The notes below the pieces were generated by a model. It searched no databases and had not been told where the DNA came from. It saw only the letters and a list, made by a program, of their open reading frames with translations. From positions 1 through 5,714 of the forward strand of contig CACXCL010000019.1 in NCBI GenBank assembly GCA_902766115.1: 5,714 nt of DNA, written 5' to 3'. This document shows positions 1 through 5,714 of this stretch, in pieces. The translations under genes were made by a program, and so were the position numbers. Source of the stretch: an uncultured Ruminococcus sp. Its GTDB lineage: Bacteria > Bacillota > Clostridia > Oscillospirales > CAG-272. Each line of letters starts with the position of its first letter. Positions within the stretch are counted from its first letter, which is position 1.

Positions 1-20
1 CAGCCCACCGGGCTGTTTTC
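1..20 (+). terminator. Rho-independent terminator of an upstream gene
   Basis: CAGCCC (1-6) and GGGCTG (10-15) form a perfect 6-bp stem with an ACC loop, followed directly by TTTTCT. This is the classic intrinsic terminator layout for plus-strand transcription arriving from left of the window. The stem may extend beyond the window edge, so its full length and whether it also works on the minus strand cannot be judged. Confidence 0.75.
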
Positions 21-22
21 TG

Positions 23-112
23 ACACCGCTCGGCCGTTCGCTTCGCTCACTACCTCCGGGTTATTCGCCCTTCGGTCTCATAACCCTTCGGCCTGATGGA
101 TCAAACCCCGGG
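23..112. other. Non-coding spacer with small direct and inverted repeats
   Basis: No gene is seen here. The stretch holds two copies of CCCTTCGG (68-75 and 84-91, a 16-base period) and an inverted repeat GGGTTAT (58-64) / ATAACCC (80-86) that encloses the first copy. Positions 52-64 (ACCTCCGGGTTAT) match 13 bases of the anticodon-loop and stem region of the neighbouring tRNA-fMet gene (179-191). The similarity stops on both sides, so this is at most a short fragment. No function is assigned. Confidence 0.4.
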
Positions 113-148
113 AGAAAAACAAAAGCACGCTGTTGCGTGCTTTTGTTT
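113..148 (-). terminator. Terminator of the tRNA-Leu/tRNA-fMet unit
   Basis: Positions 117-130 and 135-148 form a perfect 14-bp stem around a 4-base loop (131-134). The hairpin starts four bases after the 3' end of tRNA-fMet. On the minus strand the closing arm ends in GCTTTTGTTTTTCT, so the U-rich tract is partly inside the stem. The near symmetry (A-rich left, T-rich right) means it could also stop plus-strand transcription, giving a two-way barrier between the tRNA unit and the gene to the left. Confidence 0.85.
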
Positions 149-151
149 CTC

Positions 152-226
<75 letters not shown>

Positions 227-247
227 GTATTATGGAGAAGGGGAGAA

Positions 248-333
248 TGCCGGAAACCGGGCTTGAACCGGTACGTAACTCTCGTTACACGGGATTTTAA
301 GTCCCGGGCGTCTGCCAATTCCGCCATTCCGGC
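248..333 (-). tRNA. tRNA-Leu (TAA)
   Basis: This is a class II tRNA read on the minus strand. The acceptor stem is GCCGGAA / TTCCGGC with discriminator A at 248, and no CCA is encoded. The D arm begins GCGG with a GG-containing loop. The anticodon stem is CGGGA / TCCCG around loop CTTAAAA, giving anticodon TAA at 299-297, which reads UUA and UUG codons. The long variable arm folds as GTAAC-GAGA-GTTAC, as expected for leucine tRNAs, and the T arm is ACCGG-TTCAAGC-CCGGT. All stems pair well, so this looks functional. It is the promoter-proximal gene of a two-tRNA unit with tRNA-fMet. Confidence 0.96.
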
Positions 334-373
334 AAGACCCGCTTCAACGGGTTTCCTCTTCGGTACGCGAATT

Positions 374-402
374 ATTCTACCACACAACCTATGTTTTGTC
401 AA
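374..402 (-). promoter_or_regulatory. Sigma-A promoter of the tRNA unit
   Basis: On the minus strand a perfect -35 box TTGACA (402-397) and a -10 box TAGAAT (379-374) are separated by exactly 17 bases. The bases before the -10 box (TGG) also give an extended -10 (TGn). The likely start point is near 367, about 34 bases upstream of tRNA-Leu. The 3' half of the spacer (TTGTGTGG) is identical to that of the ATPase promoter at 2852-2880. Confidence 0.85.
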
Positions 403-486
403 CACCCTATTTTGATTATTTTCATTTTGCCCAAAAAACCGCCCGCAAACCCTCATTATTTCTCCCTCGGCGTGAGCGAATCTTTA

Positions 487-515
487 TTGATAAATATGCG
501 TTTTCATAGTATAAT
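487..515 (+). promoter_or_regulatory. Sigma-A promoter of serC-serA
   Basis: TTGATA (487-492) and a perfect TATAAT (510-515) are separated by 17 bases. The expected start near 522 gives a leader of about 55 bases before serC. The leader has an A-run and a few short GC-rich inverted repeats, but no T-box, attenuator or recognisable riboswitch. The site is divergent from the tRNA promoter; the roughly 85 bases between the two promoters show nothing recognisable. Confidence 0.8.
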
Positions 516-575
516 ATTCTACAACGTATAAAAAAAGCCCCTCGTCGTCCGACGTCCGGCGGATCGGAGTCAAAA

Positions 576-1658
576 ATGAACAGAGTCTATAACTTCTCGG
601 CAGGTCCCTCGATGCTGCCGCTTCCCGTCCTCGAGAAAGCCGCTTCCGAGCTGGTCTCCTACGGAGACGCCGGAATGTCGGTCATGGAGATGAGCCACCG
701 CTCACCCGCATTCGAGGAGATCATCACCTCGGCGGAATCTCTCCTGAGACAGGTCATGAACATTCCCGACAATTACAAGGTCCTGTTCCTCCAGGGAGGA
801 GCGTCCACTCAGTTCGCAGCTGTCCCGCTGAACCTCATGACCACCGGCAAGGCGGACTACATCCTCAGCGGCCAGTTCTCCACCAAGGCGTTCAAGGAAG
901 CCGCAAAGTACGGCGACGTCGTTGCCGCCGCATCATCGAAGGACGACAACTTCACCCACGTCCCCCAGGTGGACAGATCTTCCTTCCGCCCCGACGCAAG
1001 CTACGTCCATATGTGCTTCAACAACACCATCTACGGAACGAAGTTCCCGTATATACCCGACACCGGAGACATCCCGCTGGTCGCCGATATGTCTTCCTGC
1101 ATCCTCTCCGAACCCGTCGACGTCTCGAAGTTCGGCCTCATCTACGCCGGAGCGCAGAAGAACATGGCTCCCGCCGGCGTCACTGTGGTCATAGTCAGGG
1201 AAGACCTGATCGGCAACGCCCGCCCCGAGACTCCTTCAATGCTGGACTACAAACTCATGGCGGACAACGGCTCCATGTACAACACGCCTCCGTGCTGGTC
1301 CATCTACATGGCGAAGCTGGTCTACGAGTGGATCATCTCCATTGGCGGTCTCGAGGAGATGAAGCGCCGCAACGAGAAGAAAGCCGCGCTCCTCTACGAT
1401 TACCTCGACAGCCAGGACTACTACATCGCGCCGGTGGAAAAGTCGTCACGCTCCATGATGAACGTCACCTTTGTCACCGGAGTTGAAGAGCTCGACAAGA
1501 AATTCCCAGGCGAAGCCAAGACGGCGGGACTCACTAATCTGAAGGGCCACCGTTCCGTAGGCGGAATGAGAGCGTCCATCTACAATGCCATGCCCTACGA
1601 GGGCGTGGAGGCGCTGATAGCCTTCATGAAGGACTTCGCGAAAAAGAACCCGAAATAA
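576..1658 (+). CDS. serC: Phosphoserine aminotransferase SerC
   Basis: This 360-residue enzyme matches the usual SerC length. It transfers the amino group of glutamate to 3-phosphohydroxypyruvate, giving O-phospho-L-serine, the second step of the phosphorylated serine pathway; family members also act in pyridoxal phosphate synthesis. It is a cytosolic class V fold-type I PLP enzyme. Visible signatures are the N-terminal FSAGPSMLP, the substrate-binding HR at 42-43, the cofactor phosphate-binding GGAS at 74-77, Asp171 for the PLP ring nitrogen, the Schiff-base lysine Lys195 in AGAQKN, NTPP at 236-239, and the C-terminal GHRSVGGMRAS segment (324-334). The start is chosen because GGAG (566-569) lies six bases upstream and the N-terminus fits the family. 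serA follows after 26 bases with no terminator between them, so the two are almost certainly one operon. Nothing looks truncated. Confidence 0.97.
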   Translation: MNRVYNFSAGPSMLPLPVLEKAASELVSYGDAGMSVMEMSHRSPAFEEIITSAESLLRQVMNIPDNYKVLFLQGGASTQFAAVPLNLMTTGKADYILSGQFSTKAFKEAAKYGDVVAAASSKDDNFTHVPQVDRSSFRPDASYVHMCFNNTIYGTKFPYIPDTGDIPLVADMSSCILSEPVDVSKFGLIYAGAQKNMAPAGVTVVIVREDLIGNARPETPSMLDYKLMADNGSMYNTPPCWSIYMAKLVYEWIISIGGLEEMKRRNEKKAALLYDYLDSQDYYIAPVEKSSRSMMNVTFVTGVEELDKKFPGEAKTAGLTNLKGHRSVGGMRASIYNAMPYEGVEALIAFMKDFAKKNPK

Positions 1659-1684
1659 AACCGATTTGACAGGAGATATTATAA

Positions 1685-2845
1685 ATGGCACAGATCAAAC
1701 TGATGAACAAGATCGCCAAGGTGGGACTGGATCAGTTCGACAAGAGCGTGTACGAGCTCACCACCGAGGCTGACGATCCGGATGGCATGATGGTCCGCTC
1801 CGCGTCCCTCCACGAGATGGAGTTCGGCAAGAATCTTCTCGCCATCGCTCGCTGCGGCGCCGGTGTGAACAATATTCCGGTGGACGAGTGCGCAAAACGC
1901 GGCGTCGTGGTGTTCAACACCCCCGGCGCCAACGCCAACGGCGTAAAGGAACTCGCCGTAGCCGCTCTTCTTCTCGCGTCCCGCGACATCATCGGCGGCG
2001 TGGAGTGGGCGTCTACCCTCGAGAACGACGTGGCGAAATCCGTCGAGGCTGGCAAATCCCGATTTGCCGGCGTCGAGCTCATGGGCAAGACCCTGGGCGT
2101 GGTAGGTCTCGGCGCCATCGGCGGTCTGGTGGCAAACGCCGCGAAATCCCTCGGCATGAACGTCATCGGATACGATCCGTACATCACCGTGGAAGCGGCG
2201 TGGTCTCTTTCGAGAGCCATCGTGAAGGCGTCCTCATATGAGGAGATCTTCCGTGAAAGTGACTACATCACTCTCCACGTTCCCGCCACCAAGGAGACGA
2301 AGAACTTCATCAACGCCGGCTCCATCTCCATGATGAAGCAGGGCGTGCGTCTCATCAACCTGTCCCGGGCGGATCTTGTCTGCGCTCCTGATCTGAAGGA
2401 AGCCATCGCCGACGGCAAGATCGCCTCCTACGTCACCGATTTTCCCACCGAGGAGACCGTGAGAGTCCCCGGAGTCATCACCATCCCACATCTCGGCGCC
2501 TCCACGGTGGAGAGCGAGGACAACTGCGCGGTCATGGCGGCTCACGAGCTGATCGACTACTTCGAGAACGGGAATATCTCCCACAGCGTTAACTTCCCGT
2601 CCATCACCATGCCCCGTTCCAGCGGCAACAGGATCGTGGTCCTCCACAAGAACGTGCCGAACATGATCTCGCTCATCACCGCCGCGCTGTCGGAGACCGG
2701 CAACAACATCGAAAACATGGCGAACCGCTCCCGCGGCGAGTACGCCGTGACGCTTCTCGATACGGACGAGTCCGCCTCGCCCGACACCATCGAAAAGATG
2801 AAGTCCATCGAAGGCGTCATCCGCGTAATTCAGATTACTCACTGA
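1685..2845 (+). CDS. serA: D-3-phosphoglycerate dehydrogenase SerA with C-terminal ACT domain
   Basis: This 386-residue enzyme oxidises 3-phosphoglycerate to 3-phosphohydroxypyruvate with NAD+, the committed step of serine synthesis and the source of the SerC substrate. The substrate-binding N-terminal part (about 1-100, with GAGVNNIPVDE and NTPGANANGV) leads into a Rossmann domain with GLGAIG at 141-146. The catalytic set is Arg228, Glu256 and His269 (PHLGAST). An ACT domain fills about 315-386. Its His321, Asn323 and Asn341 have the same spacing as the serine-binding His344, Asn346 and Asn364 of E. coli SerA, so feedback inhibition by L-serine is inferred. The protein lacks the extra intervening domain of long-form SerA. 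AGGAG (1671-1675) lies nine bases before the ATG. It is the second gene of the serC-serA operon. The stop codon is followed almost at once by another promoter, with no terminator of its own. Confidence 0.97.
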   Translation: MAQIKLMNKIAKVGLDQFDKSVYELTTEADDPDGMMVRSASLHEMEFGKNLLAIARCGAGVNNIPVDECAKRGVVVFNTPGANANGVKELAVAALLLASRDIIGGVEWASTLENDVAKSVEAGKSRFAGVELMGKTLGVVGLGAIGGLVANAAKSLGMNVIGYDPYITVEAAWSLSRAIVKASSYEEIFRESDYITLHVPATKETKNFINAGSISMMKQGVRLINLSRADLVCAPDLKEAIADGKIASYVTDFPTEETVRVPGVITIPHLGASTVESEDNCAVMAAHELIDYFENGNISHSVNFPSITMPRSSGNRIVVLHKNVPNMISLITAALSETGNNIENMANRSRGEYAVTLLDTDESASPDTIEKMKSIEGVIRVIQITH

Positions 2846-2851
2846 AAAATG

Positions 2852-2880
2852 TTGACAAATCGCGGATTGTGTGGTAGAAT
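2852..2880 (+). promoter_or_regulatory. Sigma-A promoter of the riboswitch-ATPase unit
   Basis: A perfect -35 TTGACA (2852-2857) and a -10 TAGAAT (2875-2880) are 17 bases apart, with an extended -10 TGG just before the hexamer. The -35 box starts only seven bases after the serA stop codon ends. The predicted start near 2887 lies about a dozen bases before the aptamer, as expected for a riboswitch leader. The sequence is very close to that of the tRNA promoter at 374-402. Confidence 0.85.
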
Positions 2881-2898
2881 ACCTCCGAAAATCAAACA

Positions 2899-2991
2899 GT
2901 GAGGGAGTAGTCAGCGCATTCTGCGCGGCAAAGCCAACACCCGTCGATCCCGGAAGGGATCCTCTGGTCAGCCTTAAAAGACGAGACTCAC
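2899..2991 (+). ncRNA. yybP-ykoY family manganese riboswitch aptamer
   Basis: The two conserved strands that form the base of the yybP-ykoY aptamer are present. GTGAG-GGAGTAG (2899-2910) fits the family 5' motif (P1 strand plus GGAGUAG), and ACGAGA-CTCAC (2981-2991) fits the 3' motif (ACGAGA plus P1 strand). GTGAG (2899-2903) pairs with CTCAC (2987-2991) as a 5-bp P1. Inside are a GCGCA/TGCGC hairpin (2914-2926) and a GATCCC/GGGATC hairpin capped by a GGAA tetraloop (2946-2961), beside the conserved-looking CCCGTC and GGTCAGCC segments. The family binds Mn2+ and commonly precedes metal-export genes, including P-type ATPases. The gene behind it fits that pattern. The assignment rests on motif recognition, not on a covariance-model search. 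Confidence 0.88.
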
Positions 2992-3028
2992 ATACAGAAG
3001 GCGAATCTCTGTATGTGAGTCTTTTTTT
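2985..3028 (+). terminator. Riboswitch-controlled intrinsic terminator (expression platform)
   Basis: Positions 2985-2998 and 3008-3021 form a perfect 14-bp stem with a 9-base loop, followed by seven T (3022-3028). The 5' arm contains CTCAC (2987-2991), which is also the 3' strand of aptamer helix P1. The 3' arm contains GTGAG (3015-3019), a copy of the P1 5' strand. Aptamer P1 and the terminator therefore cannot form together. Ligand stabilisation of P1 should act as an antiterminator, so metal turns the downstream gene on. With no separate terminator after serA, this one probably stops serCA readthrough too. Confidence 0.9.
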
Positions 3029-3055
3029 AGGAAAAAAACAGGAAAGGACGAAATT

Positions 3056-5692
3056 ATGAAGTACTACCTTTCTTCCGTCGACGACGTTATGGAGGAACTG
3101 AAAACCGGTGCGCAGGGACTGGACGCCGGGGAGGCGCAAAGACGGCTCGACGAACACGGCAAAAACAAGCTCGCGGAAGGAAAGCACGACGGCGTCGTGA
3201 AACGCTTCTTAAAGCAGCTTCTCGATCCCATGATAATCATCCTTCTGGTGGCGGCCGTTCTTTCCGGCATCACCGCCGCGTATTCCGGCGAATCCATGCT
3301 GGACGTGTTCATCATTCTGTTTATCGTGGTCCTGAACGCGGTGCTGGGCGTAATACAGGAGAGCAAGGCGGAGCGCGCCATCGAGGCGTTGAAGGAGATG
3401 ACCGCCGCCACCTCCAAGGTGGTGCGGAACGGGGAACTGACACACATAAAGAGCGAGGAGCTGGTTCCCGGTGATATCATCCACCTGGAGGCGGGAGACG
3501 CCGTTCCCGCGGACGTGCGGATCATTGAGAGCGCGTCCCTGAAGCTGGACGAATCCGCCCTGACCGGGGAATCGGTCGCCGTTCTGAAGCAGTCTGACGC
3601 CATCGTCTCCGACGGCCACGTCGCTTTGGGCGACAGGTGCAATATGGCGTATATGGGAAGCACCGTCGTATACGGACGCGGCGTCGCCGTTGTGACGGAG
3701 ACGGGAATGAATACTGAGATGGGACGCATCGCAGGCGCTCTCGCGGACGCTTCCGAAGAACAGACGCCCCTTCAGAAAAAGCTGTCGTCGCTGTCGAAGA
3801 TACTCACGTATATCGTTGTGGCGATCTGTGTCGTGATCTTCGTCACCGGTGTGATCCGCGCGGGGAAGTTCTCCGCGGACGTGCTGCTTGACACGTTCAT
3901 GCTGGCGGTGAGCCTTGCCGTCGCTGCGATCCCGGAGGGCCTTGCTGCGGTGGTTACTATCGTCCTTTCCATCGGCGTGACGAAAATGTCGAAGCGCAAC
4001 GCCGTCATTCGCCGGCTTACCGCCGTGGAGACTCTCGGATGCACCCAGGTGATCTGCTCGGACAAGACGGGTACCCTGACTCAGAACAAAATGACGGTGG
4101 TGGAGACGTATACCGACAGGGAAGATCTTCTCGCCACCGCTATGACGCTTTGCTCGGATTCCGAGATCGACGGAGACGGAAACGTGACGGGCGAACCGAC
4201 AGAAAACGCCCTCGTGGCGTTCGGAGCGGGCCGCGGATACGTAAAGCACAGGCTTGAGGAAACGTGCCCCCGCTGCGGCGAATTCCCGTTTGACTCCGAG
4301 AGAAAGCTCATGACCACGGTCCACCCGTCCCCCGACGGTAACGGATACGTGGAATACACCAAGGGCGCTCCGGACGAACTCCTCCGCCGCTGCACCCGTT
4401 ATCTGACGGACGAAGGCGAGAAACCCCTCGGAGATGAGGACAGAAAGAAGATCCTTGCTGAAAACAAGAACATGGCGGACCGCGCACTCCGAGTGCTCGC
4501 CGCCGCGTACAGAAACGTGCCGTCCGTCCCGGACAACATGGAGGACGCGGAAAACGATCTCTGCTTCATAGGACTTGTGGGTATGATCGACCCGATTCGC
4601 CCCGAGGTTAAGGACGCCGTGGCGAACTGCCGCAGCGCCGGGATCCGGGTCGTCATGATAACGGGCGATCACGTGGACACAGCCGTAGCCATAGGAAAAG
4701 AGCTTGGCATGCTCACCGACCGCTCAGGCGCGCTCACCGGAGCAGAGCTTGACGGTATCAGCGATGAGGAGCTCATAGACACCGTGGAGAAATACTCCGT
4801 CTATGCAAGGGTCCGCCCCGAGCACAAGGTACGCATAGTGGACGCCTGGCGCAAGAGGGGCATGATCTGCGCCATGACCGGCGACGGGGTCAACGACGCG
4901 CCGGGCATCAAAAAAGCCGACATCGGCGTCGGCATGGGCATCACGGGCACGGACGTGACGAAAAACGTGGCGGATATGATACTGGCGGACGACAATTTCG
5001 CAACAATCGTCGGCGCGGTGGAAGAGGGAAGGCGGATCTACTCCAACATCCGCAAATCCATCCAGTTTTTGCTGTCGTCCAACCTCAGCGAGGTGATCGG
5101 CGTGTTCACCGCCACGATGATGGGCTTCAAACTGCTCCTCCCGGTCCATATGCTCTGGATCAACCTTATCACCGACAGCCTTCCGGCGCTCGCCCTCGGC
5201 ATGGAACCGTCGGAGAAAAAGGCCATGAGAAAGCCGCCCCGCGACTCCCGTGAGGGGCTGTTCTCCGGAGGGGTCGGAGTCGACATCGTATATCAGGGCT
5301 TCCTGGTGGCGATCCTGACGCTCACGGCGTATTTCATCGGTCACTTTATGGAAAACGGAGTCTGGGAGATCACAAACAGCGCGGACGGCATGACCATGGC
5401 GTTCCTGACGATGTCCATGGCGGAGATATTCCAGTCGTTCAATATGCGCAACAGACGCGGGTCCATCTTCACCATGAAGACCCAAAACGTCCTTCTCTGG
5501 GGCGCGGGCGCCATCGCTCTCCTGCTGGTGGCGGCGGTCATCTACGTTCCTCCGCTCGCCGCGGCGTTCCGTTTCGAGGCCATATCCGCCGCAGAGTTCT
5601 TCACCGCCATGGGCCTTGCGGTCCTCATCATCCCGATGGTGGAACTGGTCAAGTTCTTCCAGCGGCTTGCGAAAAAGAAAAAGAGAAAATGA
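3056..5692 (+). CDS. P-type II cation-transporting ATPase, probable Mn2+ (or Ca2+) exporter
   Basis: This 878-residue membrane pump has the full P2 (Ca2+-ATPase-like) layout. A cation-ATPase N-terminal domain (1-55) precedes TM1-TM2 (about 56-101). The actuator domain carries TGES at 170-173. TM3-TM4 (about 248-306) include PEGL at 293-296. The phosphorylated Asp336 lies in DKTGTLT. The nucleotide domain has FDSERK (412-417) and KGAPD (436-440), and the hinge has TGD (536-538) and TGDGVNDAP (608-616). TM5-TM10 span about 668-866. Ion-ligand positions known from SERCA appear kept: Glu294, Asn676 and Glu679, Asn703/Thr706/Asp707, and Glu790. The protein ends in a basic KKKKRK tail. AAAGGA (3043-3048) sits seven bases before the ATG. 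The family exports divalent cations at the cost of ATP. The sequence alone favours Ca2+, but the yybP-ykoY riboswitch in its leader argues for Mn2+ or mixed Mn2+/Ca2+ export. The gene is intact. Confidence 0.93.
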   Translation: MKYYLSSVDDVMEELKTGAQGLDAGEAQRRLDEHGKNKLAEGKHDGVVKRFLKQLLDPMIIILLVAAVLSGITAAYSGESMLDVFIILFIVVLNAVLGVIQESKAERAIEALKEMTAATSKVVRNGELTHIKSEELVPGDIIHLEAGDAVPADVRIIESASLKLDESALTGESVAVLKQSDAIVSDGHVALGDRCNMAYMGSTVVYGRGVAVVTETGMNTEMGRIAGALADASEEQTPLQKKLSSLSKILTYIVVAICVVIFVTGVIRAGKFSADVLLDTFMLAVSLAVAAIPEGLAAVVTIVLSIGVTKMSKRNAVIRRLTAVETLGCTQVICSDKTGTLTQNKMTVVETYTDREDLLATAMTLCSDSEIDGDGNVTGEPTENALVAFGAGRGYVKHRLEETCPRCGEFPFDSERKLMTTVHPSPDGNGYVEYTKGAPDELLRRCTRYLTDEGEKPLGDEDRKKILAENKNMADRALRVLAAAYRNVPSVPDNMEDAENDLCFIGLVGMIDPIRPEVKDAVANCRSAGIRVVMITGDHVDTAVAIGKELGMLTDRSGALTGAELDGISDEELIDTVEKYSVYARVRPEHKVRIVDAWRKRGMICAMTGDGVNDAPGIKKADIGVGMGITGTDVTKNVADMILADDNFATIVGAVEEGRRIYSNIRKSIQFLLSSNLSEVIGVFTATMMGFKLLLPVHMLWINLITDSLPALALGMEPSEKKAMRKPPRDSREGLFSGGVGVDIVYQGFLVAILTLTAYFIGHFMENGVWEITNSADGMTMAFLTMSMAEIFQSFNMRNRRGSIFTMKTQNVLLWGAGAIALLLVAAVIYVPPLAAAFRFEAISAAEFFTAMGLAVLIIPMVELVKFFQRLAKKKKRK

Positions 5693-5706
5693 CCGGCTCG
5701 TGCCGG
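5693..5706. other. Short hairpin directly after the ATPase stop codon
   Basis: CCGGC (5693-5697) and GCCGG (5702-5706) pair around a TCGT loop immediately after the TGA. It is followed by ACAAAAAA and then the window ends, so no T-run is visible on the plus strand. It may be the start of a larger terminator hairpin or a fragment of the 3' UTR structure; the window is too short to say. Confidence 0.4.
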
Positions 5707-5714
5707 ACAAAAAA

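Noticed and set aside
521..575. Possible T-box or serine-responsive attenuator before serC
   Set aside because: The leader is only about 55 bases, with no T-box sequence, no leader peptide and no terminator; the GC-rich inverted repeats are too short to support a call.
1013..1486. 157-codon plus-strand frame inside serC
   Set aside because: It is an out-of-frame shadow rich in Arg and His; the serC frame is complete and carries all catalytic motifs.
2871..3059. 62-codon plus-strand frame after serA
   Set aside because: It starts inside the promoter and covers the whole riboswitch and terminator; it has no ribosome binding site and is explained by the RNA structure.
2234..3187. 317-codon minus-strand frame
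   Set aside because: It lies antisense to serA, the riboswitch and the ATPase start; long antisense frames are expected opposite GC-rich genes with biased third positions, and the product is unlike any family I know.
3209..4672. 487-codon minus-strand frame opposite the ATPase
   Set aside because: It is antisense to a clearly intact ATPase, with a His/Arg/Asp-rich composition typical of a shadow frame and no family motifs.
4724..5710. 328-codon minus-strand frame opposite the ATPase C-terminal half
   Set aside because: It has the same shadow composition (His/Arg/Asp/Gly rich) and no ATG start at its upstream end; the ATPase explains the region.

Overview
The window looks like a chromosomal housekeeping stretch from a moderately GC-rich member of the Bacillota, most likely a gut-type Clostridia. 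The grounds are AGGAG-type ribosome binding sites, sigma-A promoters with consensus-like boxes and 17-base spacers, tRNA genes without an encoded CCA, and a manganese-type riboswitch ahead of a P-type ATPase. The taxonomic call is inference; no marker gene here fixes it.

Layout. Positions 1-20 hold a rho-independent terminator for a gene to the left, followed by about 90 bases of small repeats with no gene. A minus-strand tRNA unit follows: a promoter at 374-402 drives tRNA-Leu(TAA) (333-248) and initiator tRNA-fMet(CAT) (226-152), and ends at a strong hairpin terminator (148-113). Divergently, a plus-strand promoter at 487-515 drives serC (576-1658) and serA (1685-2845), the second and first enzymes of phosphorylated L-serine synthesis. 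serB is not in the window.

Six bases after the serA stop codon a new promoter (2852-2880) begins. It leads into a yybP-ykoY-type (Mn2+) riboswitch (2899-2991) whose last helix strand is also part of a perfect 14-bp intrinsic terminator (2985-3028). Behind it lies an 878-residue type II (Ca2+/Mn2+-like) P-type ATPase (3056-5692). The arrangement predicts that high cytosolic Mn2+ lets transcription pass the terminator and switches on metal export. No separate terminator is visible after serA, so the riboswitch terminator probably also ends serCA transcripts.

No new type of system is evident. The best second-look items are the riboswitch/pump unit and its coupling to serCA, two unrelated promoters matching at 27 of 32 positions, and an initiator tRNA with one extra base in its T arm.
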